Shown in pieces: positions 27,416 through 36,509 of a DNA stretch of 64,000 nt (the first letter of the stretch is position 1; each line of letters begins with the position of its first letter). The notes beneath the pieces were generated by a model that saw only the letters and a program-made list of their open reading frames with translations, did no database searches and was not told the DNA's origin. Location of the stretch: the NCBI RefSeq assembly GCF_900168265.1, contig NZ_FVZF01000001.1, positions 62,001 to 126,000 of the forward strand, written 5' to 3'. A program made the translations under genes and the position numbers. This DNA is from Salegentibacter salarius (GTDB lineage: Bacteria > Bacteroidota > Bacteroidia > Flavobacteriales > Flavobacteriaceae).

Positions 27416-28135
27416 TTATTGAAACACAAGAGGAAGACCATAACTTACATTTACCTCCTTTCCAAATCGCTTCCCTGGTTTCCAATTGGGCATTTCATCT
27501 ACAACCCGGTATGCTTCTACCATATATTCTGCAGGGGCTTTCTCTTTTATTTTTATATTAGTTGTGTTTCCATCAGTATCAATAGTAAATCTTACTACTA
27601 CTCTCTGCATAGAATTATGATAACTAGGTATTTTAATATTTTCTATTAGATACTTTTTTAAAGCTTTTTGCCCTCCAGGAAATTCAGGTGGAATCTGAAA
27701 ATGAAAGTATTCAATTTCTTCTCCAGCTTCATTCCAAACCTTCCCTTTTTTTAGCTTGTTTCGCTTAAAATAATCGTGTCTCCTTTTGATTCCATTTTTC
27801 CAATATGCAACTAATTCTCCGTGCATTTTTCCTTTCTTAAATTCTATCGAATGAAATAATTCTCCAGATTCATAATAATGTTTATGTAACCCTTCATAAA
27901 CTTTCTTTTCATCTTTAAGATCATAAGATTGCTCAGCTTTTTTTGTGCCATCCGCAAAATACGTGGTTCTTAAAAATTCGTAGTCTTTATCTGGAGTAGG
28001 AATAACAATTTTAAAATATTTAGCACCTTCTTTCGTATCCAATTCCTGGTAATTATTGTCCATATAAATAGTATCCTGGGCAAATGCGGAAAATGAAATT
28101 ACTGTAAAAATTAAGCTGAGGTAAAAGTTCTTCAT
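27416..28135 (-). CDS. secreted TonB C-terminal domain protein with MORN-like repeats
   Basis: 239 residues. A signal peptide (cut after SFSAFA), then YwqK/MORN-like repeats (about 50-140, YYESGELFHSIEFKKGKMHGELVAYW pattern), then a TonB C-terminal domain (about 150-239, VRFTIDTDGN and MPNWKPGK motifs). Unlike true TonB it has no N-terminal membrane anchor, so it is likely free in the periplasm. Proteins of this architecture are common in Bacteroidetes with unknown partners. The gene ends three bases from the convergent upstream gene. Confidence 0.8.
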   Translation of the reverse strand: MKNFYLSLIFTVISFSAFAQDTIYMDNNYQELDTKEGAKYFKIVIPTPDKDYEFLRTTYFADGTKKAEQSYDLKDEKKVYEGLHKHYYESGELFHSIEFKKGKMHGELVAYWKNGIKRRHDYFKRNKLKKGKVWNEAGEEIEYFHFQIPPEFPGGQKALKKYLIENIKIPSYHNSMQRVVVRFTIDTDGNTTNIKIKEKAPAEYMVEAYRVVDEMPNWKPGKRFGKEVNVSYGLPLVFQ

Positions 28136-28153
28136 AGGTGATTTAGGTAGTTT

Positions 28154-28852
28154 TTAGTTGATACAGTTATTCCAAAGTACTTCATCTGGAGGAGGTGCAA
28201 GAATGTGAATTTCTTCTTTTTTTACAGGATGGATAAATTTAAGTGCCCTGGCGTTCAGATGAATACTGGCATCTTTGTTACTTCGGTCAAATCCATATTT
28301 TAGATCGCCTTTAATCGGGCTGCCTATCGCGGAAAGTTGACTCCTAATTTGATGATGCCGCCCTGTATGCAAATCTATTTCCAACAAAAAATAGTTATCG
28401 AGTTTTTTTATAAGTCGATATTCCAGAATAGCCTTTTTACTTTCAGGAACTTCTTTAATATGTGCGTAAGATTTGTTTTGTTTCGGATTTCTCTTTAAAA
28501 AATGAATTAAAGTATCCGACCTTTTTGGTGGCTCATTTTTTACAATAGCCCAATAGGTTTTTTGCGCTTTCTTTTCCTTAAAAAGTTTATTGAGCCTGGG
28601 AAGGGCTTTAGAGGTTTTCGCAAAAAGTACAATTCCGCTAGTTGGCCTGTCAAGACGATGAACTACACCCAAATAAACATTTCCGGGTTTATTATATTTT
28701 TCTTTTAAATAAGATTTTACGACTTCGCTAAGCGGTTTGTCACCGGTTTTGTCTCCCTGCACAATATCACCGGGTCGCTTATTTACCACGATGATGTGAT
28801 TATCTTCAAAAAGTACCTGGAGGTTATTTTTATCTGAAATTGTTTTTCCCAA
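28154..28852 (-). CDS. RluA-family RNA pseudouridine synthase
   Basis: 232 residues. Catalytic Asp68 in HRLDRPTSG, with the KTYWAIV and GRHHQIRSQL motifs. No S4 domain is present, so it is a short RluA/RluC-type enzyme. The target uridine cannot be assigned. Confidence 0.88.
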   Translation of the reverse strand: MGKTISDKNNLQVLFEDNHIIVVNKRPGDIVQGDKTGDKPLSEVVKSYLKEKYNKPGNVYLGVVHRLDRPTSGIVLFAKTSKALPRLNKLFKEKKAQKTYWAIVKNEPPKRSDTLIHFLKRNPKQNKSYAHIKEVPESKKAILEYRLIKKLDNYFLLEIDLHTGRHHQIRSQLSAIGSPIKGDLKYGFDRSNKDASIHLNARALKFIHPVKKEEIHILAPPPDEVLWNNCIN

Positions 28853-28902
28853 ACTGGATATTTTATTTGCCTGTAACCTACAATTTTTTACTGCTTACTG
28901 AA

Positions 28903-29721
28903 CTAATATTGTTCGTCATCAGACGGGAATTTTTTGCTTTTTACATCGTCTCTATAACCTTCAAAAGCTTTAGTCATTTCGGTATGTAAATCGGCGTATC
29001 TTCTTAAGAATCTCGGGTTGAATTCGTGTGTCATGCCCAGCATATCGTGAACAACCAAAACCTGGCCATCTACACCGTTTCCTGCGCCAATTCCTATAAC
29101 AGGGATATTTATACTTTCAGCTACTTCTTTTGCCAATTTTGCCGGAACTTTTTCTAAAACTATGGCGAAACAACCAAGGCGTTCTAATAATAGCGCATCA
29201 GATTTCAATTTATAGGCTTCTTCTTCCTCTTTTGCTCTAACGGTATATGTACCAAATTTATAAATTGATTGCGGGGTTAGCCCTAAATGTCCCATTACCG
29301 GAATTCCTGCGTTAAGAATACGTTTCAGCGATTCTTTAATCTCTTTTCCGCCTTCAAGTTTTACAGCGTGTCCGCCGCTTTCTTTCATAATTCTAATAGC
29401 CGATCTCAAAGCTTCTTTAGGATCACTTTGGTAACTTCCAAAAGGAAGATCTACAACAACAAGCGCACGATTTATAGCTCTTACCACGCTGGTTGCGTGA
29501 TAAATCATTTGGTCTAAAGTAATAGGAAGCGTGGTTTCATGTCCTGCCATCACATTACTGGCAGAATCTCCCACAAGAATTACATCTATTCCAGCGCCAT
29601 CTACAATTTTTGCCATCGAGTAATCATATGCGGTAAGCATAGCGATATTCTCGCCATTCTTTTTCATATCTACCAGTGACTTAGTGGTAACTCTTTTATA
29701 TTCTTTCTTAGCTACAGACAT
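28903..29721 (-). CDS. panB: 3-methyl-2-oxobutanoate hydroxymethyltransferase
   Basis: 272 residues, TIM barrel. The [10 protein letters not shown] start region, the VGDSASNVM metal site, the [11 protein letters not shown] motif and the IGIGAG segment are diagnostic. It converts 2-ketoisovalerate (product of ilvD upstream in the window) to ketopantoate for pantothenate and CoA. A TACTTTTA promoter-like box lies about 25 bases upstream. Confidence 0.95.
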   Translation of the reverse strand: MSVAKKEYKRVTTKSLVDMKKNGENIAMLTAYDYSMAKIVDGAGIDVILVGDSASNVMAGHETTLPITLDQMIYHATSVVRAINRALVVVDLPFGSYQSDPKEALRSAIRIMKESGGHAVKLEGGKEIKESLKRILNAGIPVMGHLGLTPQSIYKFGTYTVRAKEEEEAYKLKSDALLLERLGCFAIVLEKVPAKLAKEVAESINIPVIGIGAGNGVDGQVLVVHDMLGMTHEFNPRFLRRYADLHTEMTKAFEGYRDDVKSKKFPSDDEQY

Positions 29722-29781
29722 ATTTTCAATTTTGGAAGGTAAAAGTACAAAAACACTCGGTTTTTAGGCAAGAAGCTGGTT

Positions 29782-30912
29782 TTATTGTTTTTTAAGTTCA
29801 GAATATAGCGTTTTTAATAATTCGCCATCGTCTCCATGATATTGCCAAAACATTGCTCCGCCAAGATCATTCTCTTTAATAAATTGAGCTTTTTTCTTTA
29901 TAGACTCGGGATCATCATACGTGATAAAGGTGCCGGTATCTTCGCGCCATAAATACGGTGCTTTAGCCGTTTCATCCCACAAGCGCCTATAATTACTTGT
30001 TTTTAAACTGTCTTTTAATTCTCGATAATTTATACTGAAAGAATTTCCGAAAGCTTTTTGGTGAAGACCTGAGTTTTGATTTTGGGTTTCGTGCCAACCT
30101 CGCCCATAAAAAGCCATTCCTATAACAAGTTTTTCTGAAGGAGCACCCGCTGCCAAATGTTCTTTTACCGCAGTTTTAGTACTCTGTTTATAATCATCAG
30201 GATCGGTTTCTGAAACATATAAATTGGTATGATGTGAAGTAGAATCGTTCCAGCCACCCTGGTAATCGTAACTCATAATATTTATAATATCCAGGTGAGG
30301 ATGAATCTTATTTAATTCAACGTGCTTTAAATATTCTTCATTTGCAGCAGTGGCAATAGTTAGTAGGTAGTTTCGATTATCGATTTTACCAATTGAATCT
30401 AACTTTTTCCTAAATAGTTTCAGGATAGCGGTGAAATTTTCTTTGTCATTAGGAGAATGAATATTTCCTGCTCCCGGTTGTCCTGGGTATTCCCAGTCTA
30501 GATCTATCCCATCAATTTTATGTTTTTGAAGAAAGGAAATTCCGCTATTGGCAAATCGCTCCCTGTCATTTTTGGTAGCCACGGCTTCAGAAAAGCCACC
30601 AGACCAGGTCCAGCCTCCAACTGAAATCAGGATTTTTAATTCAGGATTATTCTTCTTTAAACTGTTTAGTTTTTTCAAGCGTTCTACATCTTTTGCATTT
30701 CCCTCTATAATTTTTCCGTCTTTAATATTCGCAAAAGCGTAGTTAATGTGAGTAAGCTTATCTGCAGAGATTTCATCGAATTTATCATCTACATTGCCGG
30801 CAACAATATAACCTACAATCTTCTTTGAATTTTGTTCCTGAGCTTGTAATTGGCAGTTAGCGAGAATTATTCCTACCGATAGTATAAGCAGCATGTTTTT
30901 TACAATTTTCAT
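29782..30912 (-). CDS. GH18 family glycosidase, lipoprotein
   Basis: 376 residues. Lipobox LANC with Cys20, then a GH18 TIM barrel. The full catalytic signature DGIDLDWE (D134, D137, D139, E141) and SVGGWTWSGG are present, so it should be active on chitin or another GlcNAc polymer. No carbohydrate-binding module is visible. It stands alone without SusCD neighbours. Confidence 0.9.
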   Translation of the reverse strand: MKIVKNMLLILSVGIILANCQLQAQEQNSKKIVGYIVAGNVDDKFDEISADKLTHINYAFANIKDGKIIEGNAKDVERLKKLNSLKKNNPELKILISVGGWTWSGGFSEAVATKNDRERFANSGISFLQKHKIDGIDLDWEYPGQPGAGNIHSPNDKENFTAILKLFRKKLDSIGKIDNRNYLLTIATAANEEYLKHVELNKIHPHLDIINIMSYDYQGGWNDSTSHHTNLYVSETDPDDYKQSTKTAVKEHLAAGAPSEKLVIGMAFYGRGWHETQNQNSGLHQKAFGNSFSINYRELKDSLKTSNYRRLWDETAKAPYLWREDTGTFITYDDPESIKKKAQFIKENDLGGAMFWQYHGDDGELLKTLYSELKKQ

Positions 30913-30974
30913 AATCTAAAACCTTGAGAGTGATATTTTAAAATACTAAGTTAGCGTTTAAATAAGAAGATTTA

Positions 30975-31433
30975 ATGAAGAAGTTATTGTTAATAGGTTT
31001 ATTCCTGATTTACCAGTGCGCGTGGAGCCAAAAGAATACTGACACGGAAGATATTAAGGTTTTAATTGAAGACTTTTTTGAAGCTTTTCACGCCCAGGAC
31101 TCTACTGCGCTAAAAGAATTTGCCCATCCAGAAATTAAAATGCAATCGGTGGCCATTGATGCAAAAGGGAATACTATTCTATCTACCGAAGAATACACTG
31201 CTTTCTTGAAATCTATTGCTTCTATCCCAAAATCTACCAAATTCAGAGAGGAATTAAGCGACTTTAAAATCAATACTAACGGAATTATCGCCAATGCAAG
31301 TACGCCGTATAGATTTTTTTTAAATGATGAATTAAGTCATTGCGGGGTAAATACTTTTCAATTGATGAAGTCTAAAGGCGAATGGAAAATTATTTACCTG
31401 GTAGACACTCGCAGTAAATTAGGTTGTAAATAA
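30975..31433 (+). CDS. secreted NTF2/SnoaL-like protein
   Basis: 152 residues with a signal peptide (cut after QCAWS) and a single NTF2-like domain (EDFFEAFHAQDSTALKEF start). Catalytic residues are not identifiable. It ends four bases before the convergent FGE gene. Function unknown. Confidence 0.75.
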   Translation: MKKLLLIGLFLIYQCAWSQKNTDTEDIKVLIEDFFEAFHAQDSTALKEFAHPEIKMQSVAIDAKGNTILSTEEYTAFLKSIASIPKSTKFREELSDFKINTNGIIANASTPYRFFLNDELSHCGVNTFQLMKSKGEWKIIYLVDTRSKLGCK

Positions 31434-31437
31434 ATTT

Positions 31438-32427
31438 TCATTCTACATCTTTTACACATCTAAAGCCTAAATGTTCCAGGCCGCTTTCGGGTGTAGAACT
31501 CATTCGGGCGGCAGTTCTATAGCCGGTACAGTAAGATTCACTGCATAAAAAAGAACCACCCCGAATAACTTTTTGTTGTTCTTCATTAAAATATTCCTTG
31601 AAATAGCCATCGGTGCGTTGTTCCAGTTTTGAATAGGCATTGGGATAATAAGTGTCTAAAACCCATTCCCAGACATTCCCGGAAACTTCATAAAGTCCGA
31701 AAGCATTAGGAGGAAAGCTTTTTACGGGTGCTGTTTTTTCAAAATTGTCTTTTACTTCATTAGTAAGTGGAAAATCGCCCTGATGAAAATTAACAAACTC
31801 GATAGCTTCTTCAAAGTCATTTCCCCAGTGATAGACTTGATTTTCTTTTCCGCCTCGAGTCAGGTATTCAAATTCTGCTTCAGTAGGTAAACGTTTTCCC
31901 ACCCATTTCGCATAGGCCATAGCATCATACCAGGAAACCTGCACCACCGGATGATTTTCTTTACCTTTAATATTGCTCTCGGGCCCTTGCGGATGTTTCC
32001 AGTTGGCACCTTCTCTAAACTTCCACCAGGCCTGCGGATTTTCGGCATCAAAAACCATTGCGCCGGTAGTTACGTATCCGGTTTTTTCTACAAATTTTCT
32101 GAACTCAGCATTAGTCACCTCAGTTTCATCTACCCAAATTGTTTCAATTGTTTCGTTATGCTGCGGAAATTCATCGCGCCGGGCTTGTTGCGAATTTCCA
32201 CCCATCATATATTCCCCTCCTTCAATTTTTAGCATTCCAGAGGTTGAAACTGAATCGCCTTCTTCTATTTCGGCAATTTCTTCCAGATATTTTTCGTGAT
32301 AGGATTTGTCAGTTCTTTCAATCTTTTCTTCGGAAGTTTTAGCCTTCTCTTTTTCCTGATTTTTACAGCTGAAAAATGAACAGAAGAGACAGGCGACGAC
32401 GAAATATTTTATGAAGAAGAAATGCAT
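31438..32427 (-). CDS. formylglycine-generating enzyme, lipoprotein
   Basis: 329 residues. Lipobox FFSC (Cys21), a short charged linker, then a SUMF1/FGE domain. The copper-binding cysteine pair C295 and C300 (SFLCSESYCTGYR) is intact, matching the C-x4-C of active FGEs, so it may be a catalytic enzyme that makes formylglycine in sulfatases rather than a structural GldJ/GldK-type relative, which lack that pair. The lipoprotein form places it in the periplasm. No sulfatase lies in the window. Confidence 0.85.
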   Translation of the reverse strand: MHFFFIKYFVVACLFCSFFSCKNQEKEKAKTSEEKIERTDKSYHEKYLEEIAEIEEGDSVSTSGMLKIEGGEYMMGGNSQQARRDEFPQHNETIETIWVDETEVTNAEFRKFVEKTGYVTTGAMVFDAENPQAWWKFREGANWKHPQGPESNIKGKENHPVVQVSWYDAMAYAKWVGKRLPTEAEFEYLTRGGKENQVYHWGNDFEEAIEFVNFHQGDFPLTNEVKDNFEKTAPVKSFPPNAFGLYEVSGNVWEWVLDTYYPNAYSKLEQRTDGYFKEYFNEEQQKVIRGGSFLCSESYCTGYRTAARMSSTPESGLEHLGFRCVKDVE

Positions 32428-32590
32428 TAATCAATTTTCGGCTAAAGATATAGAAGTGTTTCTAACTAAAGATTGGCCATTGGTAAAAATATTTTCCAGC
32501 CACAAATACACTAATATTATACTAATTAAAGGAATAAAAACTTTAAAGTGGTTTTCTGCAACTTAGATGTAAGGCCTTTATAAAATTATT

Positions 32591-32610
32591 ATTCGTGAAT
32601 TCGTGGTAAA
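32591..32610 (+). repeat. GTGAATTCGTGG repeat, copy c
   Basis: Same word as 14508-14527 in a 262-bp gap. About 40 bases later an inverted, degenerate version (GCCACGAAATTC) occurs, so the gap could fold on itself. Confidence 0.5.
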
Positions 32611-32689
32611 ATCGCACAAATAAAAAGCCACGAAATTCAAAATTAGTATTTGTAAATTCCGTGGCAGTTTTTATAAAAATCAAAGTTTA

Positions 32690-33694
32690 TTAAGGCTTTA
32701 AAACCACTCTAAACCTCGCTTTATTATTGATTATTTTATCATAAGCTTCACTGACTTTATCTAGCGGATATTCTTCTATTTTTGGTTTTGTACCGGTCAT
32801 TGCACTAAACTTTAAAGTATCTTCAGAATCCATTGCGGTACCGCTAGGCCAACCCGCAACCGATTTTCTTCCCATTAAAAGTTCCATTGGCGAAACCTCA
32901 ATAGGATCTCCGGTTGCTGCCACCATTAATAGTTTACCGTCTATTCCCAGGCCACCAATTACCGAGGTAATTGCTTCGCTATTTGGTGCAGTAGCAAGAA
33001 TGAGTTTTGCACCGCCCATATTTTGCAGTTCCTTGGCCGCATCTTTTTGTTTTGCATTTATAAAATGATGTGCGCCTAATTCTTCAGCTAGTTCTTTTTT
33101 GCTGTCACTGGTAGAAATGGCTACGGTGCGCATTCCCATTTTTGCAGCATACTGAATGGCTAAATGGCCCAAACCGCCAATTCCCTGAACAGCAACGGTA
33201 TCTCCGGCGGTAATTCCTGAATTTCTCAAGGCATTAAAAACGGTGATCCCGGCACAGAGCAGGGGAGCAGCTTCGGCAGAAGATAGATCTTCCGGAATAC
33301 TTGCTACCGCTTCCTGTGGCGCAGTCATAAATTCGGCATAACCACCATCGTAGGAAATCCCGCTTATTTTTGCGTTTTCGCAGCTAATAAAATCGCCACG
33401 ACGGCAAGGTTCACATTCAAAACAATGTCCGCCGTGCCAACCTACGCCAACGCGCTGGCCTTTTTTCCAGTTGTTTACACGACCACCAACTTCTTCTACA
33501 ATTCCTACCACTTCGTGGCCGGGAACCCGTGGATATTCAATCCCCGGAAATGCGCCATCTTTTACGAAGGCATCGCTATGGCAAATGCCACAAGCTTCTA
33601 CATTGATTAAAACTTCGTTCTCTTTTGGTGATGGTTTGTCTATTTCAACAACATGAAAATCACCGCCTTTTTCTTTTACCTGTATAGCTTTCAT
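32690..33694 (-). CDS. zinc-dependent alcohol dehydrogenase
   Basis: 334 residues, medium-chain dehydrogenase. Catalytic zinc Cys in EACGICHSD, four structural-zinc cysteines in GHCFECEPCRRGDFISCE, and the NAD-binding GIGGLGHLAIQYA motif. Resembles AdhP-like or propanol-preferring enzymes. Substrate range cannot be told. Confidence 0.9.
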   Translation of the reverse strand: MKAIQVKEKGGDFHVVEIDKPSPKENEVLINVEACGICHSDAFVKDGAFPGIEYPRVPGHEVVGIVEEVGGRVNNWKKGQRVGVGWHGGHCFECEPCRRGDFISCENAKISGISYDGGYAEFMTAPQEAVASIPEDLSSAEAAPLLCAGITVFNALRNSGITAGDTVAVQGIGGLGHLAIQYAAKMGMRTVAISTSDSKKELAEELGAHHFINAKQKDAAKELQNMGGAKLILATAPNSEAITSVIGGLGIDGKLLMVAATGDPIEVSPMELLMGRKSVAGWPSGTAMDSEDTLKFSAMTGTKPKIEEYPLDKVSEAYDKIINNKARFRVVLKP

Positions 33695-33764
33695 AACATT
33701 TTTTTAATTAGATGAAGTTACAAAAAGGCTAAAAGCTTCTGTTTTAAGTCTTTGTTAAATAAGT

Positions 33765-34442
33765 TTATAAGAGCTTTGGAAGCAGGAAGAATACTACAAT
33801 TCCGTTATTCATGGCGTGCATTGTAATTGGCCAGATAAGGTTTCCGTTTTCGACTTTTATTTTTCCGAAGAAATATCCGGCGATAATTCTTGGGAAAATC
33901 AATAGGAATAAAATCAGGTCAAATTGCCAGCCTTCAACATAATTCCAGATATGAACCAGGCCAAAAAGAGCAGCAGTAAGTAGCCATATAAACCTATAAT
34001 TTCGGTATAAAATTATACGAAATATTCTAAGGAATCTTGAAGGTTGAAGAGATTGTAAAAAAAGAAAAATGATAATAGCAGATAATATTACCAGGCCGTA
34101 TTTAAGTAAAGAATGAGCTTCCTGAGGAATAAAACCGAGGCCTACAAAAGCAAGCACCGCACAAATAAAAATATAGATTTCGGCAAAAGAAGGCTTGATG
34201 AGTGTCCTAAACATACTTTCTTCCAAAATGGGCGCTATAATAACCGCCATAAGAATAAATGCCAGCGGACTCTGATCCATTAAGTTGAATAGTTCAGTTT
34301 GCTGGTATTTCTCGAGGTCTAATTCTGGTAAAAATGTATTTAAAAATCCCAATAAAAAGAAAAACAGAAAATAGGTCCCTATCATGAACCAGTAATTGCG
34401 AAAGAGGTTGCTGACTTTTGGTGGGATGTTTAGGAGCTGCAA
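33765..34442 (-). CDS. CPBP (Abi/CAAX-type) intramembrane metalloprotease
   Basis: 225 residues with about six to seven membrane helices. Catalytic motif EESMFR (E-E-x3-R), a histidine in GLVHIWN and MHAMNNG complete the usual metal and active-site set. Substrate unknown. It stands alone. Confidence 0.82.
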   Translation of the reverse strand: MQLLNIPPKVSNLFRNYWFMIGTYFLFFFLLGFLNTFLPELDLEKYQQTELFNLMDQSPLAFILMAVIIAPILEESMFRTLIKPSFAEIYIFICAVLAFVGLGFIPQEAHSLLKYGLVILSAIIIFLFLQSLQPSRFLRIFRIILYRNYRFIWLLTAALFGLVHIWNYVEGWQFDLILFLLIFPRIIAGYFFGKIKVENGNLIWPITMHAMNNGIVVFFLLPKLL

Positions 34443-34491
34443 GGGATTGAATTTGATTATTGCTGCAATTTAATACTGTATGATATTTTAA

Positions 34492-34508
34492 GCCACGAAT
34501 TCACGAAT
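34492..34508 (-). repeat. GTGAATTCGTGGC repeat, inverted copy
   Basis: GCCACGAATTCACGAAT, the exact reverse complement of ATTCGTGAATTCGTGGC at 14508. A related GCCGCGAATTCACC follows at 34628. Confidence 0.55.
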
Positions 34509-34580
34509 TTTTATTTCTGAAATAATAAAAACTGTAATTAAAAAATGAACAATAACCGAAAACCGAGAACAGATCAAAAA

Positions 34581-34615
34581 CAGATTGCCGCATCGCTTTG
34601 CTCTTCGCAATGACG
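34581..34615. repeat. GATTGCCGCATCGC repeat, copy A
   Basis: Nearly identical to 34723-34757 (one substitution in 35 bases). Outer ATTGC/GCAAT dyad and TGACG edge. A frequent flavobacterial interspersed unit. Confidence 0.75.
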
Positions 34616-34722
34616 GCTTTTGTTTTTGCCGCGAATTCACCAATTTTTCTTTTTGAATGACAGGTAATCTAAAACGGAACTAGAAACCAACAATCGATAA
34701 CCTTCAGAGAGCAGCAAAAGAA

Positions 34723-34757
34723 CAGATTGCCGCATCGCTTCGCTCTTCGCAATGACG
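34723..34757. repeat. GATTGCCGCATCGC repeat, copy B
   Basis: Second copy in the same orientation, 107 bases after the first, ending 7 bases before the sdaA stop. Such close tandem copies suggest local duplication or repeated insertion. Confidence 0.75.
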
Positions 34758-34763
34758 CCAGGA

Positions 34764-36197
34764 TTAACAATCACTTAAACTCACCTTTACAGCGAGCCCG
34801 CCTTCGGAGGTTTCTTTATATTTAGAATTCATATCTTTTGCGGTGTCCCACATTGTTTCAATCACCTTATCTAGTGGAACTTTTGCTTTGGCAGCATCGC
34901 TTTCCAGGGCGATCTCAGCTGCATTAATGGCTTTTATGGCGCCCATTGCGTTTCTTTCAATACACGGTACCTGTACTAAACCGGCAATAGGATCGCAGGT
35001 TAATCCAAGGTGATGCTCCATTGCGATTTCTGCGGCCATTAGTACCTGTTCCGGTGTGCCACCAAGTAGTTCTGTTAATCCGCCGGCAGCCATTGCAGAG
35101 GATACACCAATCTCTGCCTGGCAACCACCCATAGCTGCAGAAATCGTGGCTCCTTTTTTAAAGAGACTGCCAATTTCACCGGCAACCAGCATAAAGCGTT
35201 TCATATCTTCAAAAGTGGCTTCGTGGTTTTCTATCACCATATAATACATCATTACTGAAGGTACGGTGCCGGCACTACCATTTGTTGGTGCAGTAACTAC
35301 ACGACCCAAAGAGGCATTTACTTCATTTACGCTAATGGCAAAACAACTCACCCACTTAAGGATTTGTCTGAACTTTACTTCGGTTCTTCTAATAGCGGTT
35401 ATCCAATCTTCGGGCGAATCATATTTTTCTTCGCCAATAAGGCGTTGGTGCATTTCAAACGAACGACGTTTCACATTCAGTCCGCCGGGAAGGGTTCCTT
35501 CGGTATGGCAGCCAATGAACATCGATTCCAGCATCACATCCCAAATTTGTTTTAAGCCGGCATTTATTTCTTCTTCGGTTCTAAGGGATTTTTCATTTTC
35601 CAGAACTATTTCAGAAATAGGTTTGTTTTCAGCTTTACAATAGGCGAGGAGTTCCGTAGCTTTTTCAATAGGAAAAGAAAATTCCAAAAAGCTTTTCATC
35701 TTCTTGCTGGCATTTTTACGCTCTTTCTTTACAACGAAACCGCCACCGATAGAATAAAAAGAAGAGGAAGTTTTTTTACCGTTTTTCAGTTTAGCCCGAA
35801 ATGTCATTCCGTTAGGATGAAACTCAAGGAATTTCTTGTTAAACTTTACATCGTCAGCAATGCTAAAATCGATCTCTTTTTCGCCGTTAAATTGAAGTTT
35901 TTTTGTTTCCCTAATCTTTTGAATTTCAGGATCAATTACCGAAATATCCATAGTTACAGGATCGTGACCACAAAGTCCTAAAACAGTAGCAACATCTGTG
36001 GCGTGACCTATTCCGGTAAGGGAAAGAGAGCCATAGAGATCTATATGTATCTGTTCTACGTCCTCAAAAGTGCCTTTTTGCTTTAATTCTGCAATCCAGC
36101 GTTGTGCTGCACGCCAGGGTCCTAAAGTATGAGAACTGGAAGGGCCCACGCCCACCTTCAACATATCAAAAACACTAATACATTCAATTTTTCGCAT
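34764..36197 (-). CDS. sdaA: L-serine ammonia-lyase, iron-sulfur type
   Basis: 477 residues, single chain. N-terminal beta domain SVFDMLKVGVGPSSSHT, then an alpha domain with Fe-S cysteines (GCHTEGTLPGG, CDPIAGLVQVPC). The very last residue is Cys477; in the Legionella type-2 enzyme the C-terminal Cys occupies the active site as a cluster ligand, so this belongs to the same class. It deaminates serine to pyruvate. A TATTTTTG promoter box on the reverse strand lies at 36219-36226. Confidence 0.93.
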   Translation of the reverse strand: MRKIECISVFDMLKVGVGPSSSHTLGPWRAAQRWIAELKQKGTFEDVEQIHIDLYGSLSLTGIGHATDVATVLGLCGHDPVTMDISVIDPEIQKIRETKKLQFNGEKEIDFSIADDVKFNKKFLEFHPNGMTFRAKLKNGKKTSSSFYSIGGGFVVKKERKNASKKMKSFLEFSFPIEKATELLAYCKAENKPISEIVLENEKSLRTEEEINAGLKQIWDVMLESMFIGCHTEGTLPGGLNVKRRSFEMHQRLIGEEKYDSPEDWITAIRRTEVKFRQILKWVSCFAISVNEVNASLGRVVTAPTNGSAGTVPSVMMYYMVIENHEATFEDMKRFMLVAGEIGSLFKKGATISAAMGGCQAEIGVSSAMAAGGLTELLGGTPEQVLMAAEIAMEHHLGLTCDPIAGLVQVPCIERNAMGAIKAINAAEIALESDAAKAKVPLDKVIETMWDTAKDMNSKYKETSEGGLAVKVSLSDC

Positions 36198-36509
36198 CGT
36201 ATAACTCCTATTTTACTGCAAAAATAAGGATTTGTTAGTATGAAGTAGAATGAATTGAAGAAATATTAAAACGATTTCGTAGCGAGTAACTTACTTCGGG
36301 AAAGGTTAGAGAGCTTCCTTTGAAATAATATTTTTGATTTATAGGCGGATTTAGCTGCATTTAAAATTCGGTTACCGATTAAAGCGCAGATTTGGCAAGT
36401 ACTTTCAGGAAAAAATGACAACCTGTCATAAGTTTTCTGCTGGCATAATGATTGACTTTAACACATCGAAGAATTGAAATCAATAATATAAAATTCAACG
36501 TATAAAGTT
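36198..36509. promoter_or_regulatory. 312-bp divergent promoter region of sdaA and dnaK
   Basis: On the reverse strand, TATTTTTG at 36219-36226 is a good -7 box for sdaA. On the forward strand a perfect palindrome TGACA-ACC-TGTCA sits at 36416-36428, followed by a TGGCA-N6-TTGA segment (36441-36455) weakly resembling a sigma-54 -24/-12 element. Both are about 55-95 bases upstream of dnaK. Confidence 0.5.
36416..36428 (+). promoter_or_regulatory. TGACA-N3-TGTCA palindrome upstream of dnaK
   Basis: A perfect 5-bp inverted repeat with a 3-base centre, 82 bases before the dnaK ATG. Candidate operator for a dimeric stress regulator; no CIRCE element is seen. Confidence 0.45.

Larger units (their letters stand above)
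34443..34763. other. 321-bp repeat-rich intergenic region
   Basis: No gene. It carries two nearly identical 35-base elements (34581 and 34723) and two inverted GCC(A/G)CGAATTC repeats (34492 and 34628). It looks like a site of repeat accumulation. Confidence 0.7.

Noticed and set aside
36441-36455. A firm sigma-54 promoter for dnaK
   Set aside because: The -12 half reads TTGA instead of TTGC, so the match is partial; only noted in the promoter region.
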